A stretch of 64,000 nucleotides of DNA from Planctomycetota bacterium (GTDB lineage Bacteria; Planctomycetota; Planctomycetia; Pirellulales; UBA7805), in NCBI GenBank assembly GCA_003389215.1, contig QQVP01000037.1, positions 62,001-126,000 of the forward strand, in the 5' to 3' direction. Under the pieces are notes generated by a model. The model saw only the letters and a program-made list of their open reading frames with translations, ran no database searches and was not told the origin of the DNA. Below, piece by piece: positions 43,799 through 52,025 of this stretch. Position 1 is the first letter of the stretch. Each line of letters begins with the position of its first letter. The translations under genes were made by a program, and so were the position numbers.

Positions 43799-46339
43799 CT
43801 AGGCAGCCTTGAGGGGTGTGGATTTGGTGGGTGCCGAACGGATGCCCGGAGGGTCGATGATTTCCCGGATTACACTCGCCTTACGCGCGAAAACCGACTC
43901 CCAGGTGAAATCCTGGGCGACCCGACGATATAGCTTTTCGCCTCGCTGGGCAATGTCGTCCTCGGTGAGCACCGCGATGAGACGCGCTGCCAGACTTGCC
44001 GAGTTGCCTGGCTCGAAGAATAGCACCTCGTCCGGACTGAACCAGGCATTCAGGTTGTGTGTCTCTGGCACCACTGCCAGCAGTTTTGCCGCCCCATAAT
44101 CGAATAGTTTCATGAGCGAACTGTATGCGGGCGCGCCCGTGATGATTCCGACGGACATGGTCTTCATCACGTCGACGAGTTGCCGGCGTGACAAGAAGCC
44201 GTGATCGACAATCGAGACAACCCCGTCCAGTTCGTCCTTCAAGTTTGTGAAACCCGTGCCGATTAGGTGCAGGACGAGCCGATCCCGAAACGCCTTTGGA
44301 AGACTTCGCAACGCGTCGGCAAGGAGCGAGCCCTGGTGATGTTTCGTGAGGCAGGCAATGAAACAAAGGTTGACCTTGGTTTCCGGCGATCGCGTCGTGT
44401 CGGAAAAAGTGTCAAGGAAGTCTCGCTCGACCCCATTCTCGACATTGCTCCAGTTCTTGGACTGCAGGCGCCAGTGATCGCCGTACGTGCCCACAAAGAA
44501 GACGTGATCGGCCGCCGCATAGGTGGTCTTCTCGAAAAGGCGATGAGCCGGCTCGAGCCACGACCGAGAATGGCCCGCGCGGTTCTCCCACTGCAGTCCA
44601 TTCGATTCGATGAATACCCGGCACGTGCCGCTCCACTTCAACAGCAGAGGTAATGGATCGAGGAACGAAGCGCGACAATAGCAGAAGTCCGGGCGGAGTC
44701 TGCGAATCTTTCGAAAGCAGGTCAACGCCCGTCGGCTGGTCGTTGTCAGGAGCTTGATGTCCCGCAACGTGCCGATGAAGCGGGATTGTCTCCATCCACT
44801 TTGTCGCACCGGTGTTGCCACGGTCGACGGACGCGTCTTTCCGACTTCGGGTGTCGCATCGGGAAGGCACGTGTCCATTTCGAAGTGGTGAGAGAGCTCA
44901 CGAATTCCAATGCGGATATGCCGATACGCGCCCGTGGTCGAGTTCATGGAGCCCGGCTCCATGACAACGTAAATCCCTCGGGGTCGACGCGTGGTTCTTC
45001 TTGATGGGCCTTGATTCCGAAAACCGAACAGCTTCCGCGACAAGATCGACATCAAGTGGGCCCGTTCCTGCGCGTCGATCGTTACAAATGGCCGCAAAGA
45101 GAAATGCTCTCGCCGTAGATAGACCAGGCGGACGACCATGAGGAAGCAATAACTGATCGACGTCGCAATCGCGGCACCGGTAGCGCCGTAGCGAGGCAGC
45201 AATGCGACGTTCAGTGCAAGGTTCAGACCGAGTCCAGCCAGCCCAAACCAGGCGTTGATGCCGGGGTTGCCGATCGCAGCAATTCCCCCAGCCAGAATGC
45301 GGCTCGTTCCTCTCGCCCAGATGCCCGGCAACAGCAACAGCGTCGGCAGGCAGGCCCCTGCGAAGTTCTTGCCGAACACCCAGGGGATCAACGGAGTCGC
45401 CACAGCGATGGCAAGACACAAGGCGAATGTTCCCAAGGCGGTCCATTTGGCGGCCACGACCGTCTGGCGAATGCGGTCTTGGTCGTCCCCGTCGCTGGTG
45501 GCGACATAGGTCGACGAGACTTCGCCGATGCTGCCCGAAAGTATCCAGACCTTCTCGGCGATGGTGACGGCGACCCCGTAGAGTCCGAGTTGCCAGGGCG
45601 TCGAAAGAGCCGCAAGCATGAGCATATCCGCCCGACAATTGAGCATGCCCATCAGATTGGCCATGACGGTTCTGCCGCCATAGCCGTAGAGCTCGGTGGC
45701 GGTCGCCGCTTGACGTATCTCAGCTTGACTGGAATCTCGTTGTTGCCATTGGCGGCCAAGGTAGATTCCGAGCACCACGAAGGTGACGGTTGTGCCAAGC
45801 ACTTGTAGCCACAAGAGGCCCGACAGCGAGTGGCTTCCCGTCAAGAAAATGATCGTCAACGTGAGGACGACGACCGCTCTTCCCAGAAGCTCCGTATAAG
45901 AGATGGCGTGGAAGGCCTTGAGTGTCTGCGCGAAGCCCAAGGCGACGCTCATCATGACCCCGAGCAAGGTCGCCGTGATCATGTAGGCGAGCGTCAGGCC
46001 ATCGAAGTTACTTGCCGGACTGAACCTTGCGAGCAGCAAGAACAAGGCGCCGACGGCGGCGAGCGAGGCGACGACTCCGCCAGCGAAGAACTTGACCAAA
46101 GAGGGATCGATCCCGCAGCGCGACAACCGCTTGCTGCCGGCGAAGTAGACGATCGTGCCTGAAATGCCTCCGCTCCCCAGCGTCTTGGCGAGGCCGACTG
46201 CCGCCAAGACGAGCGCGAAGATGCCCAATCCCTCCGGGCCCAACATGCGGGCCGTGAGCGGCGCACTCACCAAGCCGAGCAGGAGCAGCCCTCCATGCCT
46301 GCCGACCGTCACGGCAAAATCACGTACTTGTTGAGACAT
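43799..46339 (-). CDS. Wzx-like flippase fused to a glycosyltransferase
   Basis: The 846-residue protein joins two functions. Residues 1 to about 425 are a polysaccharide-type flippase of the MOP superfamily with about 12-14 membrane helices (VGRHGGLLLLGLVSAPLTARMLGPEGLGIFALVL; later GYGGRTVMANLMGMLNCRADMLML). From about residue 456 (IYVVMEPGSMNSTTGAYRHI) a GT-B glycosyltransferase follows, with FIESNGLQWENRAGH, CFIACLTKHHQGSLL and a donor-domain end SSLMKLFDYGAAKLLAVVP. The junction is an Arg-rich linker. An internal ATG near residue 460, with GAGGG about 12 bases upstream, could also give a separate transferase. The chosen start lies 25 bp after the preceding gene; the earlier 69 codons overlap that gene. 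Confidence 0.8.
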   Translation of the reverse strand: MSQQVRDFAVTVGRHGGLLLLGLVSAPLTARMLGPEGLGIFALVLAAVGLAKTLGSGGISGTIVYFAGSKRLSRCGIDPSLVKFFAGGVVASLAAVGALFLLLARFSPASNFDGLTLAYMITATLLGVMMSVALGFAQTLKAFHAISYTELLGRAVVVLTLTIIFLTGSHSLSGLLWLQVLGTTVTFVVLGIYLGRQWQQRDSSQAEIRQAATATELYGYGGRTVMANLMGMLNCRADMLMLAALSTPWQLGLYGVAVTIAEKVWILSGSIGEVSSTYVATSDGDDQDRIRQTVVAAKWTALGTFALCLAIAVATPLIPWVFGKNFAGACLPTLLLLPGIWARGTSRILAGGIAAIGNPGINAWFGLAGLGLNLALNVALLPRYGATGAAIATSISYCFLMVVRLVYLRREHFSLRPFVTIDAQERAHLMSILSRKLFGFRNQGPSRRTTRRPRGIYVVMEPGSMNSTTGAYRHIRIGIRELSHHFEMDTCLPDATPEVGKTRPSTVATPVRQSGWRQSRFIGTLRDIKLLTTTSRRALTCFRKIRRLRPDFCYCRASFLDPLPLLLKWSGTCRVFIESNGLQWENRAGHSRSWLEPAHRLFEKTTYAAADHVFFVGTYGDHWRLQSKNWSNVENGVERDFLDTFSDTTRSPETKVNLCFIACLTKHHQGSLLADALRSLPKAFRDRLVLHLIGTGFTNLKDELDGVVSIVDHGFLSRRQLVDVMKTMSVGIITGAPAYSSLMKLFDYGAAKLLAVVPETHNLNAWFSPDEVLFFEPGNSASLAARLIAVLTEDDIAQRGEKLYRRVAQDFTWESVFARKASVIREIIDPPGIRSAPTKSTPLKAA

Positions 46340-46364
46340 CGGCCTTGAGTGCACGAGGGTCAGG

Positions 46365-47576
46365 TCACACGGCTTGAGCACGCTCGACGAGTGCGTCGCA
46401 GTAGAAATCCCGCAAGTTCCTCGCCAGGGACGCGGGTCCGTAGTGTTGCTCCGCGTAGGCGCGAATCTCCGCAGCGTCGTATTGATCGATGTTGGATCGC
46501 ATAGCCCGAAGGCCGTTGACGAGTTGCCCGTGATTCCCGACGTCAATCAGGCTCCCGACATGCGGTTCCACGAAGTGCTCCGGTCCCCCGGAGCGGGTGG
46601 CCAGAACGGGTGTTCCGCAGGCCATTGCTTCAATCATTGTGACGCCAAACGTCTCGACGTGGCTTGCCGACACAATGAGTTGGGCATCTTGGAAAAGCCG
46701 TGCCACCTCAGGGCGATCGAGCCCGCCGGCAAGGGTAACGCGGTCGTTTAGTTCGAGCTTCGCAATTTCTTCTCGTAGCGAGTGCTCCAGCTCTCCGATG
46801 CCGGCAATCACGAGACGGCAATTGTCTGGCTTTGGAAACGCCTCCGCGAAGGCGTGGATCAAGCCGCCAAAATTCTTCTTGGTGCGAAGGCTTCCCACGG
46901 ATGCGATCAAGAACTCCTCGTCTGCTCGCTCTCGATCAAGCGGGGCTTCGCAGAAGAGTTTGGTATCGATCGCATTTGGGATGATGCGGGGACGCGGACA
47001 TCCAAGAGTCCTGGCGACGGCGTCCGCGAGGTCGGGGCCGACCGCCGCGCCACCAGAACTGCTAATCACAGCGCGGCGAATACCGGGCAATTTGGTTGCC
47101 AAGTATCGCTGGCTTGCGGCGCAACCTGGCAGAAAGCCCGTGAAGTGCTCGGTAAATACCCAGGGGATGGAGGTCGCCGACGAAATCTCCGCGGCATAGG
47201 GGCCGGCGTTGAGAAGGCTCTGCGCGTGCACAACGTCCGGACGTCCGAATTGCTCGATGTAGTTTTCCACGCTCTTCTTGGCCGCCTCAAGCCGCAGATG
47301 GCGGAAAAACCGACGACGATCCAGTCGATCGTAGCTGAGGGAACTCCGCCCCACTCGCAGGGCCCCTTCGACTTCGAAGGCGACTGGCTGAATCGCCTCC
47401 GCCACCGACCACAACTTGCTGCCCATGCCGGGCGGCCCCGAGATTGGTTGGTCGAGGGCAAACACACCTACCTCATGGCCGGCCGCCGCCAGAAACTCTG
47501 CCTGCTCTTGAAAGAAGCAGCCGCAGACCGGATTTTCCGCGTGAGGATACCACGAGCAGACGAAGAGCACGTGCAT
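46365..47576 (-). CDS. Glycosyltransferase family 4
   Basis: The 403-residue GT-B protein starts HVLFVCSWYPHAENPVCGCFFQEQA, the form seen in GT4 enzymes of exopolysaccharide loci. Donor-domain motifs are LIASVGSLRTKKNFGGLIHA, VIAGIGELEHSLREEI and SASHVETFGVTMIEAMACG (E-x7-E). It lies 25 bp upstream of the flippase fusion and 34 bp downstream of the methyltransferase, so all three are likely one transcript. The ATG at 47576 was chosen; the frame upstream runs into the methyltransferase gene. Confidence 0.88.
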   Translation of the reverse strand: MHVLFVCSWYPHAENPVCGCFFQEQAEFLAAAGHEVGVFALDQPISGPPGMGSKLWSVAEAIQPVAFEVEGALRVGRSSLSYDRLDRRRFFRHLRLEAAKKSVENYIEQFGRPDVVHAQSLLNAGPYAAEISSATSIPWVFTEHFTGFLPGCAASQRYLATKLPGIRRAVISSSGGAAVGPDLADAVARTLGCPRPRIIPNAIDTKLFCEAPLDRERADEEFLIASVGSLRTKKNFGGLIHAFAEAFPKPDNCRLVIAGIGELEHSLREEIAKLELNDRVTLAGGLDRPEVARLFQDAQLIVSASHVETFGVTMIEAMACGTPVLATRSGGPEHFVEPHVGSLIDVGNHGQLVNGLRAMRSNIDQYDAAEIRAYAEQHYGPASLARNLRDFYCDALVERAQAV

Positions 47577-47610
47577 GATTGGGCCTGTCGACGGGAAGGT
47601 ACGCGCTGGG

Positions 47611-48321
47611 CTAGTTCTCGGCGGTTCTTCGCTCAAAGAAGAAGAAGTCAGCCTTGGACGTCTCGTTCGGAGCGTCGCGATCACAGGGATAGCGATTCGG
47701 AATGTTGTTTACGAGTCGCCAACTCGGGCGGCAGCGCGCGACCCAATCGGTGAACTTGCGGTCGCGCTGGTGAAAATTTCTGGCGGATTCGAAGTTGCTT
47801 GAGTAGACGATGACATGGCGACTTGCCGCGTCGAAGAGACGCTGCATGTATTGCTCGAATACTTCGTCTTCAACCAGGTGGTAGATGACGTCGAGCGAGA
47901 GGCTCAGGTCGTAGCCAAGTCGGTACACGTCGTCCGATGTGCGATCGTCGTAGAGCGAGAACGTCTTGGACGGATCACCGGCGAATCGAGCGCGGCACAT
48001 CTCGATCGCGGTGGGCGACACGTCGAATCCGAGATACTCGGGATACTCCGCCAGGCCAAGTTGATTGCCGTCACCACAGCCGAATTCGACAACCGTCCGA
48101 ATGTCGTGTTCTGCAACGAATCGATTGAGTACCTCCGCCTTAAACTCGGCGAGTCGATTGTAAGAACCCGCGCCCGAGTTGCCGCCGGCGACGTAGCGCT
48201 GCTCCCAGTAGCTGTTCGAGCCGGGAAATCCGCCGGTAGACCGAAAGACGCTTCGGTAGACGTTGCGACTGATCGGACCGAGAACAGGAATTCGCTTGAC
48301 GGCGTCGGCCAAGGTTTTCAT
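47611..48321 (-). CDS. Class I SAM-dependent methyltransferase
   Basis: The 236-residue protein has motif I VVEFGCGDGNQLG, the acidic motif II segment YLGFDVSPTAIEMC and the motif IV-like LSLSLDVIYHLVEDEVF. Before it comes the lead NSYWEQRYVAGGNSGAGSY, which is common in methyltransferases of polysaccharide loci. It probably O-methylates a sugar of the repeat unit or its lipid-linked form in the cytoplasm. The C-terminal part is basic and aromatic. The substrate is unknown. Confidence 0.84.
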   Translation of the reverse strand: MKTLADAVKRIPVLGPISRNVYRSVFRSTGGFPGSNSYWEQRYVAGGNSGAGSYNRLAEFKAEVLNRFVAEHDIRTVVEFGCGDGNQLGLAEYPEYLGFDVSPTAIEMCRARFAGDPSKTFSLYDDRTSDDVYRLGYDLSLSLDVIYHLVEDEVFEQYMQRLFDAASRHVIVYSSNFESARNFHQRDRKFTDWVARCRPSWRLVNNIPNRYPCDRDAPNETSKADFFFFERRTAEN

Positions 48322-48484
48322 AGGGGAACCTACCTGTCGTCGATGTCTGAGAGGGACGAGGCGCGCTTGATCTCAACGGTCACTCGGATCGCAGGTCTCG
48401 ATATCAGCCGCTGGATACTCACGAGGTGCCCTCCGTGCGTTCGCTCCCGTTCATCAGGCCCGATCCTCTTGGGTTGCCTTCCAG

Positions 48485-49420
48485 TTAGGTCTCCGTCATG
48501 CGTTCGTAGCCGAATTCGAACAGGGTCGGTTCGAGCATCGGTCGCAACTGCCGCTTCTGGCTGGAAGTGAGATTCGCACGACCTCGGCCCACGCTTGCGG
48601 CGCTGATTGGTTGGCTAACCCGTCGATGATGATGGTGCAGCGGTACGTCCCCCATGTTGGGCACGTGCTCGCTCTGGCTCAGCATGCTTCGCACAAACGG
48701 AATTCCTGTAAAATCGCAGACCCGCTCGACCACGGCACTCGGTTCCGTGACGAGTTCTTCGTAGCGAATGAGCAGGCACTGCTTTGCGTATGACCTGGCG
48801 AATCGAGTGGCAGAACGCACCGACGTGACCCAGCGATTGGCGGCGTATTCGAGGGTGCGACCCTGGTCGATCATTGAGGCGACGACGTCGACGCCATCAC
48901 GCAGGACATGAATAAAGCGAGCGTCGGGAAAGACAGAGCGCACTTCATCAAGCGCAAATACATTGATTGGAGTCTTGTCGCCCCAGCGACGAACCGATTT
49001 ACCTCGTGTCTCGCCATGATAGCGGTAGTATCGGTCGAGCAAGCAGGCGAGATTGCGTTCCGATGATTGTGCGTCGACGAGTTCCATGACGAGTGGCCGA
49101 ATGGCCACGCCGTGATCAACCGACATGACGCTGAATTCGAAAGGCGCAAAGACAAGGTGCACGACTTCCGCCCAATCAAGGTGCTGAACTCGGCGAAAGA
49201 GCTCGATCTGTCGGGAAAGAATGGGAATTTCTGGCGGTATATGGACGTGCGAGTTGGCCTCGAGGATTCGGCGCAACAGAGTCGAGCCGCACCTTCCCGA
49301 ACCCACAATGAAGAAAGGCGCGTATCGCTCGCTTCCGCACAACGGATAGCGCAGCTGACCGGATGCGAGGCGAACCGCATCGATGAGTTGCCGGAAGGGT
49401 CTCGGTCTGCCGCCGAACAT
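48485..49420 (-). CDS. PAPS-dependent sulfotransferase
   Basis: The 311-residue protein has the two PAPS-binding elements of the sulfotransferase family. The 5'-phosphosulfate loop is FIVGSGRCGSTLLRRIL near residue 40, and the 3'-phosphate loop is FIHVLRDGVDVVASMI in the middle, with the connected RWGDKTP motif between. Such enzymes transfer sulfate to carbohydrate hydroxyls. As the first gene of the minus-strand glycosyltransferase block, it suggests that the exopolysaccharide is sulfated, although a sulfolipid or protein target is possible. Confidence 0.85.
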   Translation of the reverse strand: MFGGRPRPFRQLIDAVRLASGQLRYPLCGSERYAPFFIVGSGRCGSTLLRRILEANSHVHIPPEIPILSRQIELFRRVQHLDWAEVVHLVFAPFEFSVMSVDHGVAIRPLVMELVDAQSSERNLACLLDRYYRYHGETRGKSVRRWGDKTPINVFALDEVRSVFPDARFIHVLRDGVDVVASMIDQGRTLEYAANRWVTSVRSATRFARSYAKQCLLIRYEELVTEPSAVVERVCDFTGIPFVRSMLSQSEHVPNMGDVPLHHHHRRVSQPISAASVGRGRANLTSSQKRQLRPMLEPTLFEFGYERMTET

Positions 49421-50368
49421 CGCTGAACAACCTGATCAAGTGGAACGCCGTTGAACGATCGCCCCGGAGCCGCGACTCCCGTCGCCGGCCCCGCGATGGG
49501 CAGTCGTCGTCAGACAGCAATGGCCTTTTCGCAGATCACTACGCCGGCAAGAACGGCTTGGCTTTGCCTTCTCTGGGGTCACTCTTGCACCTCACGCCGA
49601 TCGCTTGTGTGGTCCGGTCCAATCGAACCTCAGCGGTTCGAAACTTGCGGGATGAAGAGCATTCCGGGCAGTGAGATCCAGGGGCGATAGGGACGCGGAG
49701 CGGGAGCCTAGTGGGTGCATCGCAGTGATGCAAGAGCAACGCCAGCGTGTTCGGCCGGCGGCCGGCGCTGATCCGCTAGCGACGGAAGCTGCAGGGCAAA
49801 ATCCTATCGGCTGGCCCATTGCGGGGCAGTGCGTGGTGCCAAGACGTCGTTATTGATGGCTGCGTTGTCAATGAGCCCTTCGCCGCGGCGATGCTAGCTG
49901 GAATGCCGACCTCCCGCTGGTCGGCCTGCGTTTATTGGCTGCGCCGGGCTCAATAAACGCTAGCCTGAGGCAAGTTGCGGTGGCACGCTATCACGCGCAG
50001 GTGACGTCGCCCACACGGTTGGGCGACGACGCCCAACGGACGGGCGTCGGCCGAATTCTGCTCGACCGCAGTTTGGGTGCCCACTCGGGACTTGCCGTCG
50101 TGACGATCGACGAGGTGCTAGCGAGGAAGTCGTGGCCACACGGTCCCTGAACTCTGTTGACACCGGGGCGTCGGATTCGTATTTGTCGTCGCCCTGACGG
50201 GCTCCGGTAACGACCGTGTCGGAGGTTCCGACGGCATGGAGCAATGCGATTAGGCTTTGCGATTACTGGCCAGTTGTCGCGTCGTTCGCGAGCGCGGTTC
50301 GAAAAAGCCGCAATCGCCGCCTCGAAGCGAATACGGGAGCAATCGTCAGTGAGGGGTACGTCGTAAGC
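49421..50368. other. 948-bp intergenic region between the sulfotransferase and WecA-like genes
   Basis: This is the longest non-coding stretch of the window. It holds a dispersed repeat (49851-49958) and a perfect hairpin GTTGGGCG-ACGA-CGCCCAAC at 50018-50037 that has no T-run. A minus-strand stretch near 49640-49740 reads HCPECSSSRKFRTAEVRLDRTTQAIG, like a degraded zinc-ribbon fragment, but it has no credible start or partner Cys pair. Divergent promoters for both flanking genes should lie here. Confidence 0.45.
49851..49958. repeat. Second dispersed repeat family, copy B (~108 bp, MITE-like)
   Basis: This copy has the same ends (TATTGATGGCTGCG and CTCAATAAAC) and middle (TGAGCCCTTCG, CTCCCGCTGGTCGGCCTG) as the copy at 38471-38577. 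It is inserted in the same orientation in an intergenic region. There is no ORF. Confidence 0.8.
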
Positions 50369-51925
50369 ATGAACGCAATCTATGTTCTCTCGTTTGGGGG
50401 CTTCGTTGCCGCCGCCGTTGTCGCGTATGGGCTCACCTGGGTGGCCCGATTCGCCGCGCCGCGACTCGGATTCGTGGATGTCCCCGACGGTCGGCGCAAG
50501 AAGCACCAGCGCGCAACACCGCTGTTGGGCGGAGTTGCCGTATACGGTGCGCTGATCATCACGCTACCGATCGTTCTGTACTTGATGAACGCGGCGCTAC
50601 CCAGAAACTGGGGTAGTCTCACAGCGCTGGCCGTATCTGGCGGACTGTTTTGTCTGCTGGGGCTTTGGGACGACCGGCACCCACTACGGGCTGGTGAGAA
50701 GTTCCTCGGCCAGATCATGGCGAGTTTGCCCTACGCGATCTGGGGCGTCCAGGTGGTCGACGTTCAACTCGCCGGATATCAGTTCAATCTAGGCGTGTGG
50801 TCGCACGTCTTTGCCGTGGTTTGGCTTGTGTCCTGCGCGAATGTTGTGAATCTCGTCGATGGCCTCGACGGGCTTGCATCCAGCGTAGGCCTCATCGCGA
50901 TGGGCACGTTGGCTCTGATTTCCATCGGCGGCTACGATCCCGTCATGCCGCTGGTTACGTTTGTTGCGACGGGCAGCATCGCGGGATTCCTCATTCACAA
51001 CTGGCCCCCGGCGAAGATCTTCTTGGGCGATTCCGGCAGTCTCTCCATCGGATACCTCGTCGGTGCCGTCGCGATCGAAGCCTCGAGCAAAACAACCGCC
51101 GGCTTTATGCTCACCTTTCCCTTGGCCCTGTTGGCCGTTCCGATCCTCGATACGGCGATGGCAATTCTGCGACGCAAGCTCACCGGCCGGGCAATTGGCA
51201 TCGCCGACCGCGGGCACATTCACCATCGGCTCGAGGACCGTGGGTTGACCAAACTCCAGACGTTGCTCGCGATTGTGGGGATCAGTGCCACGATGGCCCT
51301 GGCGTGCCTGTTGGCCGTCAAGTACGAGCAAGACCTCATCGTGGTCGTCGTCTGTGTCGGCATGATCGCCACGATTATCGCGGGGCGAATCTTCGGGCTT
51401 CATGAGATGTCGCTCGTGCTGCGGCATTTCGAGATCTTCCACTCCGCCCTCGCACAGGCGGTACGCGACTTGACGGTCCGACGAATGGTCGTGCATCTGG
51501 AGAACTCGGAGCCGAGTTCGCCGGATGTGCTTTGGACGACCGTATTGACGCGCGTGGAACGTGTCGGCGGAGATTGGCTGGAGCTTCGCTGTCGGTCGGA
51601 TCGGGATGACGAAGAGATCTGGATGCGGTCCTCGAGGCCACTGACGACACGAGCTCAGGGCATCGGTAACTGGCGATTCGAGTACACCGTCTATCGAGAT
51701 GACGGACTGTCCGTTGCGTTTGCCGCACGAGGAACCCGAGATGCCGAGCTGACGAGTCCCAGTTTCGACCAGCTCACGCATCTGTTCGAGGCGTGCGTTC
51801 GCCAGCTGCCGGAAATTGCCGCGATAAGGGAGACTGAACCGTCACGGGCAATCCTGCCCTTGTCCGAGGTCGAGCCCTTCGACGAATCGGTTCACCGTCT
51901 AGGTGGCGACCGGCAGGCGGCCTGA
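50369..51925 (+). CDS. Undecaprenyl-phosphate sugar-1-phosphate transferase (WecA/MraY family) with cytoplasmic extension
   Basis: The 518-residue protein has the polyprenyl-phosphate N-acetylhexosamine-1-phosphate transferase signatures DVPDGRRKKHQ, GLWDDRHPLR, NLVDGLDGLASS, FLGDSGSLSIG and the loop DRGHIHHRL, within about 10 membrane helices (1 to about 370). It should start repeat-unit synthesis by moving sugar-1-phosphate from a UDP-sugar to undecaprenyl phosphate. The last ~150 residues are a soluble extension not found in minimal ~350-residue WecA proteins; similar extensions occur in planctomycete and other homologues. The ATG at 50369 is the first codon of a membrane helix. It lies at the far end of the exopolysaccharide locus. 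Confidence 0.88.
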   Translation: MNAIYVLSFGGFVAAAVVAYGLTWVARFAAPRLGFVDVPDGRRKKHQRATPLLGGVAVYGALIITLPIVLYLMNAALPRNWGSLTALAVSGGLFCLLGLWDDRHPLRAGEKFLGQIMASLPYAIWGVQVVDVQLAGYQFNLGVWSHVFAVVWLVSCANVVNLVDGLDGLASSVGLIAMGTLALISIGGYDPVMPLVTFVATGSIAGFLIHNWPPAKIFLGDSGSLSIGYLVGAVAIEASSKTTAGFMLTFPLALLAVPILDTAMAILRRKLTGRAIGIADRGHIHHRLEDRGLTKLQTLLAIVGISATMALACLLAVKYEQDLIVVVVCVGMIATIIAGRIFGLHEMSLVLRHFEIFHSALAQAVRDLTVRRMVVHLENSEPSSPDVLWTTVLTRVERVGGDWLELRCRSDRDDEEIWMRSSRPLTTRAQGIGNWRFEYTVYRDDGLSVAFAARGTRDAELTSPSFDQLTHLFEACVRQLPEIAAIRETEPSRAILPLSEVEPFDESVHRLGGDRQAA

Positions 51926-52025
51926 GGTTTGGGGTAGCGAAGCCCACGTGGTTGGACTTCGCTGGCACTCGTCCAATAGAGCAGAGGGGGCGGCAACCTG
52001 TTTCACCCTGGGAATCTGAGGATAG

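Noticed and set aside
49640-49740. Possible zinc-ribbon gene fragment on the minus strand
   Set aside because: Only one Cys pair, no credible start or ribosome site and no second half; kept as a remark on the intergenic region.
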